In this document: one piece after another, positions 1 to 11,700 of the stretch
How the letters are laid out: the number at the start of each line of letters is the position of its first letter
Numbering within the stretch: position 1 is the first letter of the stretch
NCBI GenBank assembly: GCA_026120185.1
Contig: JANUWF010001813.1
Span: forward strand, 1,479,501-1,543,500
Reading direction: 5' to 3'
DNA from: Voacanga thouarsii
Lineage: Eukaryota; Streptophyta; Magnoliopsida; Gentianales; Apocynaceae
DNA length: 64,000 bases
Notes under the pieces: generated by a model
Told to the model about the DNA's origin: nothing
The model's database searches: none
The model's input: only the letters and a program-made list of their open reading frames with translations
Position numbers and translations under genes: made by a program

Positions 1-1494
1 CAAAATGTTTGATGCTTGGCTCCTAAGTCATGCTTGACACATTTTAAAAATTTATAACTCTAGAAGTTTCTAAAATTGGAAGTTTTCCAAATATAGAAAG
101 TTTCCATAATAAGAAGGTTCCAAATATAGAAGTTTTCAAAAATTAGCTATCGTGCTAATATTTCATGTTTGCAATAGATACTCACCAACCTTTCTTTCAA
201 ACCAAGATAATAAAATAAAATCAATTTCATGAATGTAAGGGAACTTACTTTATCCTTACCCAAAAGAACGGTCTCCAACAGCTGACCTAACCCCGCCTGG
301 GGTAAGTATAAATCACAATCAAACTCAAACCGAAGATTCACTTTCACAATTAAAACTAACTTAACTTATTACCATCATGTCCCTAGTGTCCCAAGCTTTA
401 AGGCTAGGTAACAAATAAAAGGGTTTATAAAATAATTCTACCTTGATATTAAAATAACTAGGGTTTGAAAAATAGGTACTATAAGTTTAAGGTTTAAATC
501 TTGCTAAAATAAATTAGATTTTATTTGATAAAGGGTCCTAGGTGGTACTAGGTAAAATAATAATCTATTATTAATTATTTGCTAAAAAATAATTGGTAAC
601 TAAAATCAGTTGTAAGTAAATTTTAATAGATTTTGATTGAAAGATAATAAATAAACTTTAGTAGTATTTATGAATATAGGACTTACAAAATTAATATTTT
701 ACTTATTATGATTATTTACATAAAAGGCTTTATTTGATATTATTATTTTATACAATATCTATATATTTTATTTCTTTAACAAAAGCTATCATTTATTGGA
801 CTAAAATAACCTTGTTATATAATAGTCCAAATCCACCTTTCCTAGGGTTTTCGAAATTTACTAGAATAATCATAGCATTAAACAATTTTATTGGTGAAAT
901 AAAATTAGCTTAGGGACAACTAGGTCATGATCGTATTTCTATTGCCAACCACAATCATAAACATATATTCCACTCCAATTCATCAAATTATCCAAATCAT
1001 GAATAAAGGCATAGATATAAATTTACCAAGGCATGATTCAACCTCTACTAGCATAGTTCTATCAATCATACATGAATATAAATCCTATTCACCAAAGGTG
1101 ACATAATCTCTAACATACTTGATCACAAATACCACTCACGACATGAAGACATGTATTAAACCCTAAAAACACCATACAATCAACCAAGACAATCAACTCA
1201 TGCATCAATCCCATCTCCATCATATACACACATTTATTCATGCTTCAATCTCAACTCATCACAACAATACATACTCAAACCCTAATCATAATTCATCTCC
1301 CTCCAATATCACCCTAGAGACATGAATCTAGAATTTAAAAGGAGGGTTGAAAAGGCTTACTTGATTGATGAGTACCTTGGAGGAGTTTCGAATGGATCTC
1401 AACTCCGAGGTGACTAGATCAGTCCAAGAGAGATGAAGAAAGCATGGCCATTGGTGAAGAAATCATTAGGCCAAGAGGGAGAGGGTATTAGGCC

Positions 1495-1518
1495 GAGAGA
1501 GAGAGAGAGAGAGAGAGA
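1495..1518. repeat. (GA)n microsatellite
   Basis: Uninterrupted GA dinucleotide run inside the putative LTR region, followed by a short A-run. Confidence 0.9.
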
Positions 1519-2861
1519 AAAAAAAGAGGAAGAGAGTCCATTAGCATGCTTATATACATATATATTCATTGGAGATTGAAGATTAGTGAAGATGAAGTTG
1601 ATTGAACAAACTTACCTTGAAGGTGTTCTTGAGCCTTCACAAAAATACTAATTTTTTTATCCAAAAGAGAGACTTCGATTTTGGTGTTTGATGTTAAAAA
1701 TTGCAGAAGTGGATTCAAGGGGTTGAGTAGATGCAATCTAGAGTTTTTGGAGAAGATTGGAGTGGTTTGGAGTGGTCTTGGGCGTGAGGAGGGTTAGTAG
1801 GTGTTCTTGGTTTGGAGAGAATGGAAAGAATGGGGAGATTAGGGAGAGGGCTGGCCGAAATTCTGTGTAGGAGGGAGTGGCCAATTGATTTGGAGGGTTT
1901 AGGAAGTTGAATTTTCTGATTTGAAAGGAAAAAGGAAAGTTGGTTGTTTGAAATCCTAAAAGAATATTTTAGGGAACCAAATTTGGAAATAAAATATGGT
2001 GAAAAGATCTTGATCAATGGAGAGTTTTTGGGAAGCTCTAATGGCTGGTTGTTTGTCTGTGATTTTTGCTGGAATGAAAGCTGTTCAAGAGAGCTTAATG
2101 GTGGCCAAAAATATGGAGTACAATGGTGAAGGGATTTTCTGGTTGTTGGAGGTTTAATTCATGGAAGGTTGCTAAAATAGATTGCTGAAATTTTGGACTT
2201 CAATCAATAGTTTGATTGGAGTGATTGATGGAGAGTTTTTAGGGGCAGCCATGGACTGATTTTTTAGCAGAATGCTGGGGAAGATGATGAAGCTCAATTC
2301 ATGGCTGTTCAAGGGAAGTTTGTACAGAAAAATGATGAAGATTTTGGATAAGGCTGAAGAAGGACAAAGCTGGAAAATTCCTGAACATGTTTCCGCAAGT
2401 TGCTGGAATTATTCTGGGCAGATTTTGCTGCTGTTTTCCAGTCAGCTTGCAGAAGACTTGAAGAGGTATTCAGAGGTCTTTCAAGACTGGTTTCCAGCCT
2501 TCTTTATGTAGGAAAAACGTGGCTAAGGTGCTAGAGAAAAACTAAAAGAAAACAGCTTGGTTTAAGCTCACCTATGCTGCGATTTTGCCCAGAAATTTTC
2601 TGGTTTTGAACAGTATTTGAGCAGTCCAAATTTGGCCAGAAAATTTCAGATTTCAAGCTGGTCAAGAGGGCCATTTTCTGGCAGCATTTGGGAGGGAATA
2701 ATGGCTGAAAATTTCGACACCTTGAAGGCACAAGAAGCTGGAAATTTTTCAAATCACTATATGAAGGAAAATGAACATAGCTAGAGTGAAGTTTTGAAGG
2801 TTCACTATGGGGATTAATTTCCTTGGGAACCTTCCCCAACTACTGCACATTTTTAGTCCAC

Positions 2862-4080
2862 AAGATGTCTTACTAGACATTTTGAACCTTCAAAGCCACA
2901 GCACTTTGCTGAAATTTTTCTAGAATGAAATTGGCTTAAATAAATTGAACAACTTAGGAAATTGAGAAGTAAGAAAAACTAAGGATCAAAAAGGGTATGA
3001 ATTCCCTTAGGAATTTTTGTAGGGTACAAGAGTTGGATTAGAGTACTCCTATCATGTCTCCCCTAGGACATCACCTCTACTCTACTCTAAAGCACTTAAG
3101 GCCAAAAATACCACCTTCCAAAGCAAAAATAAAATTTAATCATGCTAAAGCTCCAATGATGGAATTTGAACCCAAGGCCTTAAGAATTAATTCCAAATAT
3201 CTAACCACTAAACCACAACAACTCTTATTCTTATTTTCTCTCCCAAATATTTTTCCTATTTAATCCTCAAGCTATCTCCCTATTTTCACCTCAAGCAAAA
3301 ATTACCATTTTGCCCTTCTTACCCAATAAACATAGTTAAGCCCTCGAGACTATAAATCACAAATCCAAAGCACATAAAATCATATAAAAACATATTTAAA
3401 CATGCAATAAAATATTATATGCATCCCAACCCCCTTACTCTAAGGTTGGTTTCGACTGGGGTTTCACACATAAGATATCTTTCTCTTAGACATTTTGAAC
3501 CTTCAAAGCCACAACACTTTACTGAAATTTCTGGAATGAAATTGGCTAGAACAAATTTGTCCAATGTAATGAATTGAGAATTATGAAAAATTAAAGATCA
3601 AGGAGAAATGAATTCCCTTAGGAATTTTTTAGTAGGGCACAAGAATGGGATTAGAGTACTCCTATCATGTCTCCCCTAGGACAACACCTCTACCCAATGC
3701 TAAAGCACTTAAGGCCGAAAATACCCATTCCTAAGCAAAAATAAAATTTAATCATGCTAAAGCACCAATGATGGAATTTGAACCCAATACCTCAAGAATT
3801 AATTCCAAAGCTCTAACCACTACACCACAACAACTCTTGTTCTTATTTTCTCTCTAAAATATATTTCCTATTTAATCCTCAAGTTATCTCCCTATTTTCA
3901 CCTCAGGCAAAAATTATCATTTTGCCCTTCCTACTCAATAAACATAATCAAGCCCTCTAAACTATAAAACCCAAATCCAAAGCACATAAAACCATATAAA
4001 AATATATTTAAACATGCAATAAAATATTACATACATCCCAACCCCCTTACTTTAAGGTTGGTTCCGACTGGGGTTTCACA
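2862..4080. repeat. Tandem duplication of a ~609-bp unit
   Basis: The stretch 2862-3470 is repeated with small differences at 3471-4080. Both copies open with AAGATNTCTT...TAGACATTTTGAACC, carry the same AATTCCCTTAGGAATTTTT and TCATGTCTCCCCTAGGACA blocks, and close with GGTT(T/C)CGACTGGGGTTTCACA. On the minus strand each copy therefore starts with TGTGAAACCCC. This is best read as a tandem duplication of the first part of an LTR. Confidence 0.85.
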
Positions 4081-4219
4081 GATCCTCAAGTAAAAACAGC
4101 TGAATTTCATAGTATTATTGAATATCTATATAAAACATTAGATTTTGATGAATCTCAAACACTTAGGCAATGTATGATAAACGATACAAAAGATGAAATG
4201 GCTAAAGCTCTATCTGACA
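4081..4219 (+). pseudogene. hAT transposase fragment, 5' piece (split by gypsy insertion)
   Basis: The plus-strand reading includes FHSIIEYLYKTLDFDESQTL and then MAKALSDM, matching the minus-strand hAT copy at about 19,600-19,750. It is interrupted after the TGACA target site by the 12.4-kb gypsy element and resumes at 16,665 with MYNLYEFES. The N-terminal half (BED zinc finger and most of the RNase H-like core) is missing because the fragment is cut at 4080 by the LTR-like block. Confidence 0.75.
4215..4219. other. Target-site duplication of gypsy element (left), TGACA
   Basis: TGACA precedes the 5' LTR here and recurs at 16660-16664 right after the 3' LTR. It marks insertion of the gypsy element into the hAT coding sequence. 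Confidence 0.93.
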
Positions 4220-7200
4220 TGTAATACCCCGCCCAAAACCACCTTTGACTATGGGGAAAAGTCATGCATTGCATAGCATTTTTCATTTTTCATGGTAGCT
4301 TAAAATTATTTTTGCATGGATATATGTGAATTTTAAAGTTGTCCTTGCATTTGAATTGATTGGTTTGAAATAATGGTGTTGTTAAAGATTTGGTTAAGTA
4401 AGGTATGGTCGAGGATATGGAAGGATGAGAATAGGGTGGAAAGAATTTCTTAGAGAATTATTAATGTGGAGTAGCTTTGGAATAACGGGAGGTTGGTGAT
4501 TTCCTTTGATGACCCGAGTTTGAATCCTACCTTTTGTGAATCTTAGTTTCCCTTCTTGAAAGCTCCTTTCCTTAGACTTTTTCATGTCTTGACCGAAAAG
4601 GATCTAGCTATCCTAGAGAAATTTTAGTGCCATTATTCTAAGGAAATAAGTCTCCATATTTATTTCCTAAAATCAAGGGCTTTGATGTGAATAAAGTTCA
4701 CTTGTATTTTCAGCTTTTATTCCCTTGGATTTTCGAAAACTCTAGCTGAATAATTACAATTTTAGTTTGATTTCAACTTGCTAGAGCTTGCAATAGATAG
4801 TTGGAATTAAAGAGTCATTCTTCTAGTAGGAAACCTTGTTGATTTTAAACCTAGAACTTTAGCTAAAAATCTGGAAAATTTTCCAGCTAGCGCCGCCACT
4901 TCTTGAAGGAATTTTAGCTCAACTCAAACTCTTCCAAAGCTAGGAAATGTTATCCTAAATCCTTTAGCAAATCTGATTTTATTTCAATCCTAATTTAACT
5001 AGGTTTTGCTACCTTTTCCTAGATGAAATTTGGTAGCCTTGTGCAAGCACAAGCTGTCCGAAAATTCCAGCACTTCTTGGTGCAATCCAACTCTCCAAAC
5101 CCTAGCTCAAAATATCTAGAAAACTCCTCATAAATTCAGATTATCTTAGCTGCACAAAACCAGATTTTTATCTCCAAAAAACTACAAATTTTCGGCCAGC
5201 CTTGTACAGGAATTTCGGCCAGTTTGCACTCCTACACAAACCGAAATTCTGCACACCAAAATCCTCAGTTGATCAAGCCAATTTTCTATGCCTAAAACCC
5301 TCATCTTTTCTCTGAAAATTGCGGCAGAACCACAGCTACAAAAGACTAGAATTTCTCCTCTTATTGTTCAGCAATTTCGTACAGCAAAACCACTACACGC
5401 GCACAGAAATTTCAGCTCTTCAAACCTTCTCAAACTCTTCTTTGTTTGGCCCAAAATTCTAAACACATTCAGCCCTTCCCTTGAGCAATATTTCGGCCTG
5501 TATAAAGAAGCAAATTAAAAAATATTTTTTCCCTTCAACCCTCCCAAAGTCGGCAGCAAGAAGGCACACCATAAGCTGTAATTTTCGCCCTTGCTGTCCA
5601 AGAAACCTAAAGCCATTAGAAGTCTTTCTAAACACCGCCATCTAACCCTAAACCAATCTTCTCTAACCCTAAAGCATAGTAGCCGACTACCCTCTCTATT
5701 CTACACGAAAAATTCCAACAAGAACTCCACAGCAATTTTCGAAAATCTTAAGAGCAATACCTAGCAAAAACCGATCACCCTCTAAGGTAAGCAAAAACCA
5801 TCTCAACCTCTTAATTCCTTTCTTCCATCAATTCTTCTCCTTTTCTTCCCTTGAATCACGCCACCTAAAGGCTGATTTCATCCCTTCTATTTATTTTCGG
5901 TCAAAAGGAAGGAAAGAATGTAGCTTTTCTCTTCCAATCAAGCGAACTCAGGACGATCACCATAGGAGCATTGAGATCTTGCTAACTCGATTGTTGCAAG
6001 GTAAGGGAATACTTACACTTGATGTCAAAATTAAGGTTTAATATAGTGGATGATGGATATGAGTTGTGATGGTCAAGTCGAGACCTTTTTGACATATTAT
6101 TTATTTCTTTGATGGATATATGATCATAGTGTATGTACTTTGAGGATTAGATGATTTATTTGAAGTTAGATAATGGATCGTGATTTTTTATGGGAATAAA
6201 TGAGTTTAATGCATGTTTGAATCGATTGAGACCTTGATCATGATATTATGTGATTCTAGATCAGGAGGGTATTTGAAGGAAGCAAGCTGTGATTTTGTCT
6301 TGTTTATCTGAGGCATATCAAGTAAGTCATTGCATAAACTCTTTTGTTAAATGTTGTGATGGTAAGTCCTTACATAAACTTTTTTGTTAAATGTTGTGAT
6401 GGTAAGTCTTGTATAAACTCTTTTGTTAACTGTTGTGATGGCAAGTCTTTGTTGTAAAGCTTTGTGAAGCTAGTGTGAGCTATGTTTGCTTGGGTTGTAA
6501 ACGTGGGTATTTATTCGTTAAACGGTTTTGTCAAACTAACGATTTTATCAAGAAAACTATTCTTTTCCTAAATTTTTAGAAAAACTCCTTTAGAGAAAAA
6601 CCACGTTGTACAAAGCCAAGGTTTGGAAATGTTGTGAATCAGGAATTGACGAATATGTTCGTTGAGTACTCAATAAGGGTAGGCTAACAATACTAGTCTT
6701 GGAGAGCTTGAGTAAGTCTTCTGGCAGGAGGCCACCTCCAGAAGATAAGCTTTGCTTGAAAAGGTGACAATATTGGTTGGTCAGGCCAGTCTGAGCTAGC
6801 ACTTGTACCTGAAAGGTATTATTTATTTTCCCGGCATGGACACCCGGATGGTTTTGTTGGGTGTAGAGAATGAGGAGTATCTCACCCGGTGAGCTGTACA
6901 CTCACCCTGATCAGAACGCCCAACGTGTGGTAATCTGATCATGTCTCAGTACACAAAGTGTGGTGCCTTGACCTGTCTTGGTGAACAAAGTGTGGCACCT
7001 TGACCATTTTGTTCTCATGGGGCCAAACGTGTGGTGACATGACTGTTAACTCGAGTGGATGACTTGTTTTGTATAAAGCGTGATTATGAGAAAACCCACT
7101 CCTTGCGAAAAGAGATTATTTATGACTTGCCAAATGTTTCTACAAATATTTTACACTATGCATACACGTACTGTTTAGAACACCATGTGCACACACAGGA

Positions 7201-7528
7201 CTTACTGAGATTTAATCTCACACCATTTTATATCATGTTTTCAGGAGATAGATTGTGCTGAGCCTGCAGGGCATGTGATGGATGAAGCTTTTGTTCTTTT
7301 TATTTCGTTGTGCTCTAGGAGACAATTATTGTTTAAGCTTCTGAACAATATTTGTTTTATTTCGTATTGCTTCAATTTGAGCCGGATGTAATAAGAGTTT
7401 TTCTTTATTTATCTATGTTGATTCTTTTGAGGTCGCCTTTATCTTTATACCTCATTTTAAATACCCCTTGTCCTACGGGACGGGGCGACATCCCCGCCCT
7501 TTAGGGTACGTAGTAGTGGGGTGTTACA
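4220..7528 (+). repeat. 5' LTR of gypsy element
   Basis: 3309 bp, starting TGTAATACCCCGCCC and ending GTAGTGGGGTGTTACA. It matches 13350-16659 nearly base for base. A GC-rich, partly self-complementary block (about 7470-7500, GGGACGGGGCGACATCCCCG) lies close to the 3' end. Confidence 0.95.
6324..6442 (+). repeat. Three tandem ~40-bp repeats inside the 5' LTR
   Basis: Units start at 6324, 6364 and 6404, each with the core ATAAACTCTTTTGTTAA followed by TGTTGTGATGG. The same triplet occurs in the 3' LTR at about 15454-15572, so it predates insertion. Confidence 0.85.
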
Positions 7529-7530
7529 AG

Positions 7531-7543
7531 TGGTATTAGAGCC
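7531..7543 (+). promoter_or_regulatory. Primer-binding site of gypsy element (tRNA-Met type)
   Basis: TGGTATTAGAGCC lies 2 bp after the 5' LTR. It is one base off the common plant initiator-Met PBS TGGTATCAGAGC; the change is C to T. Confidence 0.85.
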
Positions 7544-7628
7544 TAGGTTTAGGCAATTATTTGACTTACTGGGTTATATTTTCTTAAGTATTTTGATCTG
7601 GTGCTAATTTTTATCTTTTGTTTATAGG

Positions 7629-8417
7629 ATGGTCAAAAGAGGTGTATCGGCTGTCAGAGACTAGCCCGCTGGCTGCGAGAATCCACTTGCCCTACTACCC
7701 GTAGCTGATCCACCCGTGTCTGATTCAGAGGGAGAACGTGAGCCGCCAGTACTAGACGACCCGGTGGTTGAGGCGGAAATAGAGGTCGAGGAGAGCTTAG
7801 GAGAGTACGAGGGAAATGAGGAGATGGCGGAGTTGAGTGAGGCGGAGGTAGATGAGCTCAGGAACGAGGGAGACGATGAGAATGGGGGTGTGATAGCTGG
7901 GATAGCAGATGAGGATGAGGAGGTAATGGAGGGTCCCCAGACCCCGCAAATAGGAGAAGTTTATAGGACTCTTGCTTGCGACAACCCTAAGGAGTCTAGT
8001 GGCGAGGTACATAGGCCGAGGGATGGAGTTGCCCCGGGAGAGAGGGAACTTAGGCAGTCAGCTCCAGGAGTGGTGGATAAGGGAAAGAGGAAGCTAGAAG
8101 AGAGTCCTAAGGGGTGTGGACTCCGATATGGACTGGGTATAGATGCCATGCTAAGGAGAGAGGGGTTGCTTAATCCATCTGATTAGGGGAGTGAGAGGCC
8201 TGCGCCTAAGGGTGTGGTTAGATTAGCATTGGATGAGCTTTATGAGTCGGCCATGAGAGCCAAGAGGGGCCACCGGGGTGAGTCAGGGCAGTCCAGTGAG
8301 AGTGTTGGTTTTGCAAGGGACCGCATAGGGAGACCCGATAGCTCCATGGGGTTGCTTGTGGAACCAGCCTCTAACGACTCCGATGCTTCTGTTGAAACTA
8401 GAAAGAGTCGAGTCTAG
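7629..8417 (+). pseudogene. Acidic ORF upstream of gag in the gypsy element (ORF0)
   Basis: An ATG at 7629 (MVKRGVSAVRD) opens a 262-codon frame with stops only near 7662 and at 8184-8186 before its end at 8417. The product is very acidic in the first half (runs such as EIEVEESLGEYEGNEEMAEL) and more basic later (RAKRGHRGES). It uses a different frame from gag-pol and ends about 320 bp before the gag ATG. I recognise no domain. It might be an accessory ORF peculiar to this family or a degenerate host-derived insert. The internal stops fit CAG-to-TAG type changes. The in-frame GTG at 7716 is not needed as a start because the ATG lies upstream in the same frame. Confidence 0.55.
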
Positions 8418-8734
8418 AAGACCCGCAGCTTTACTTTTCCTTCTTTAGGATTTGCATTCCTTTACTTGTTTATTTCTTTAAAAGGAGTATGTTGATTATA
8501 GGGCTTATTTATTTTATTAAATAAAAGGGTATCGTATGTGATAACCCCTTCTTTTCTATGAAAGAATGGTTTATATGAAAAACATGAGTTTCATTCATTA
8601 CTTGATTATCCCCTGCATAATATCATCACATTCTCTTTTTAAATGAGTGGATAACATAGCCATTGACTGATCACGCATCTAAGCATATTCTTTTCCCCTT
8701 GGTAACTATCTGACCGTGAGTAAATGTGATTAAA
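8418..8734 (+). other. Spacer between ORF0 and gag
   Basis: About 320 bp, AT-rich, no supported ORF. It carries the leader immediately before the gag ATG at 8735. Confidence 0.6.
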
Positions 8735-11700
8735 ATGGAACCCAAACGCAGAACAGATGTGCATAGCAGAACGGTGCAGGAGAGTGCATCCTCCACCCCG
8801 GAATTTGAGTAGATGCATTGTTCCACCCCCGATATGGAAGAGCACCTACCGAGAAAGTAGGAGATAGCCTCGGAAAGGTCACAAGATGTGACCATGGGTC
8901 AGGCTTTTGACAAGATGGCCTCGATCCTATAGAACTTGACTGAAAGAGTGGACAAGGTGGCCAGGAAACCACCGCAGGGAGAGGATGAGGCCCTGGAGCG
9001 TTTTCTGAAGTTCCAGCCTCCCACATTCTAAGGGGAGGTGGAACAGGACGAGAAGGCCGAGTAATGGATCGAGCAGATGGAGAATATCTTCGCTACTTTG
9101 CAGTACTCGGAAGAGAGGATGGTGAAGTTTGCTACTTTTCGGTTGATGGGACCATCTCGAGCATGGTGGTAGCGAGTACGGAGTGATTGGGACCGAGAGG
9201 AGCAGGATTGGACATGGGACGATTTCTCAGAAGCTTTCCGGGCTGAGTACATTCCTCGATAGGTGGCTGAGAAAAGGGAGGAGGAATTCCAGACCCTCAG
9301 GCAGGGAGGCATGACCGTGGCCCAATACGCAGCCCGATTCATGTAGTTGTCCAAGTACTGCAAGTGCTTGGTAGATACGGAGCAGAAGCGCGCCCGGCAA
9401 TTCGTGAAAGGGCTAAGGCCAGATTTGAGGAAGGCATTGGCTCCATCAATGCCAACGTCGTACACTACCGCCGTGGACGCAGCTTCCCGGACGGAGAATG
9501 AAGATCAGCATCGACCGGTGAACCGACCCTTCCAATCGAACCGTCCACCCATGAGGCCTTCAAGCAACAAGCGACCTGCGGCCTCTATGCCGTGGGGAAA
9601 TCGAGGTAAGCAGCCTCGAGTGCCTATGGCTGGACCGATGTAAGGCAGCCTGAATTGCCGACTGAGTGGGAAGCGAGGCCACACCGAGAGAAATTGCTGG
9701 GGTAACGGGGGTGTGAGGAGGTGCTTCAATTGCGGAGACCCGGGACATCTAAGGAACGTCTGCCCCAAACCCCTAAGGATTGAGCAGACCGCACCAACCC
9801 AACCAATGAGAGGCAATAGAGGTGCTGCTGCTGGACCAGCTGGAACGGGAGGCCAGAAGCCTCAGGTGAAGGCCAAGGTTTTCGCCCGGAATAGAGAAGA
9901 AGTCGGAGCGGATGCCGCTGTGATAGAAGGTAACCTTTCTATCCAAGGTCGTCTTGTTAATGTTTTGATAGATCCAGGATCCACACATTCTTATGTAAGT
10001 AAAGTATGGGCATCACATCTGGGTTGGGAAGGAAAGGAATTACCCTATACCCAAGTAGAAAGTTCACCCTTGGGAAATGTGGTAGAAGCGGGCAAGAAAA
10101 TGGGAAGATGTGGAGTTGAGGTAAGGAAGGAGATTCTGGAAGCCGACCTCATAATTTTGCCCATAGATGATTATGATCTGATCATAGGCATGGACTGGTT
10201 GTCAAGATACGAAGCTCGTGTGGACTGCAAGATCAAGACGGTGCAGTTTGTGAGACCTGGTCAGGATGTAATTGAATTCAACGGCAAACGAACGAATGAA
10301 CTGAAATTTCTCATTGCTGGTGCTAAAGCCCGAAAGTTGCTCAAGAAAGGTTGTACGGGATATTTGGCGTATCTCCTGAACAAACCAAAGGATCAGTGTA
10401 CCCTGGAAAGTACGGAGGTGGTAAAAGACTTTCCGGACGTTTTCCCTGCTAAGGTCACTTCCCTACCCCCTAAACGGGAAGTCGAGTTTACCGTGAATCT
10501 GATTCCTGGAGCAAAACCGGTGTCAAGAACCCCCTACCGGATGGCACCGACGGAGCTGAAGGAGTTAAAGGAGCAATTGGAAGAATTGGTAAGGCAAGGG
10601 TACATCCGGCCGAGTACGTCACCGTGGGGAGCCCCAGTGTTGTTTGTCAAGAAGAAAGATGGAACCTTGAGGCTATGCATTGACTATCGGGGACTGAACA
10701 ATCTCACGATAAAAAATAAGTACCATCTACCCTTGATCGATGAGTTGTTTGATCAACTGCAAGGCGCCGCTTGCTTTTCGAAGTTGGACCTGCGGCAAGG
10801 ATACTATCAGGTGAGGATCAAAGAAGAAGACATTCCTAAGACTGCATTCAACACACGGTATGGCCACTACGAGTTCGTAGTAATGCCGTTCGGTGTGACC
10901 AATGCACCGGCAGTTTTCATGGATTTGATGCATCGTGTTTTCCAACCATACTTGGACAAGTTTGTGGTTATCTTCAACGATGACATCTTAATATACTCCA
11001 GGAATCTGGAGGACCACGTGGAGCACTTAAGATTGGACCTAGAGAAGCTGAGGGAATTCAAGCTTTACGCCAAGTTTAGTAAATGTGAGTTTTGGCTGAG
11101 CCTGGTGTCTTTCCTTGGTCATGTGATATCCAAGGATGGGATCAAAGTGGACCCTGCCAAGGTAGAAGCCGTAGCTAACTGGAAACAGCCGGAGAACATT
11201 ACCGAGATACGAAGTTTACTTGGGCTAGCTGGGTACTATCGGCGTTTATTTAAAAAATTTTCCACTCTGGCTTCACCAATGACACATTTGTTGAAGAAGG
11301 ATGTCACTTTTGCTTGGAGTGAGAAGTGTGAGAAGAGCTTCCAAGAGCTTAAGAGGAGGTTGATTATAGCACCCGTGCTGAGTCTACCCGAGGCTAATAA
11401 GCCCTATGCATTCTATACAGATGCATCCAAGGAAGGTTTAGGAGCTGTGCTGATGTGGGAAGGGAAGGTCATAGCTTATGCATCTAGGAAGCTAAAGCCG
11501 CACGAAGCTAATTATCCAACGCATGACTTGGAACTGGCAGCTATAGTGTTTGCCTCGAAGAAATGGCGACATTACCTGTACGGTGCGTAATACGAAGTTT
11601 TTACTGACCATAAGAGTTTGAAGTACATCTTCACGCAAAAGGACTTGAATCTCCGACAACGTAGGTGGATGGAGTTCTTGGAGGAGTATAGATGTCCTAT

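Larger units (their letters stand above)
1..4080 (-). mobile_element. Probable Ty3/gypsy LTR (minus strand), truncated by window edge
   Basis: No gene is supported here. Read on the minus strand from 4080, the sequence begins TGTGAAACCCC, a start typical of plant gypsy LTRs, and it abuts hAT coding sequence at 4081. Words such as AATTTCGGCCAG and CCTACACA near 1845-1890 (minus strand) also occur in the gypsy LTR at 5206-5250. Short ORFs at 1715-2839 lack recognisable domains. The far LTR end and any TSD lie left of the window, so the element could equally be a solo LTR or part of a full element. The LTR assignment is inference from the terminus and word content. Confidence 0.4.

Noticed and set aside
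5288..5641. ORFs inside the gypsy 5' LTR (and their twins near 14,589)
   Set aside because: Both LTRs carry them but with differing residues and no domain; LTR background is the simpler reading.
6324..6442. Three regular 40-bp repeats considered as a CRISPR-like array
   Set aside because: Units are contiguous without spacers and occur in both LTRs of a plant retrotransposon.
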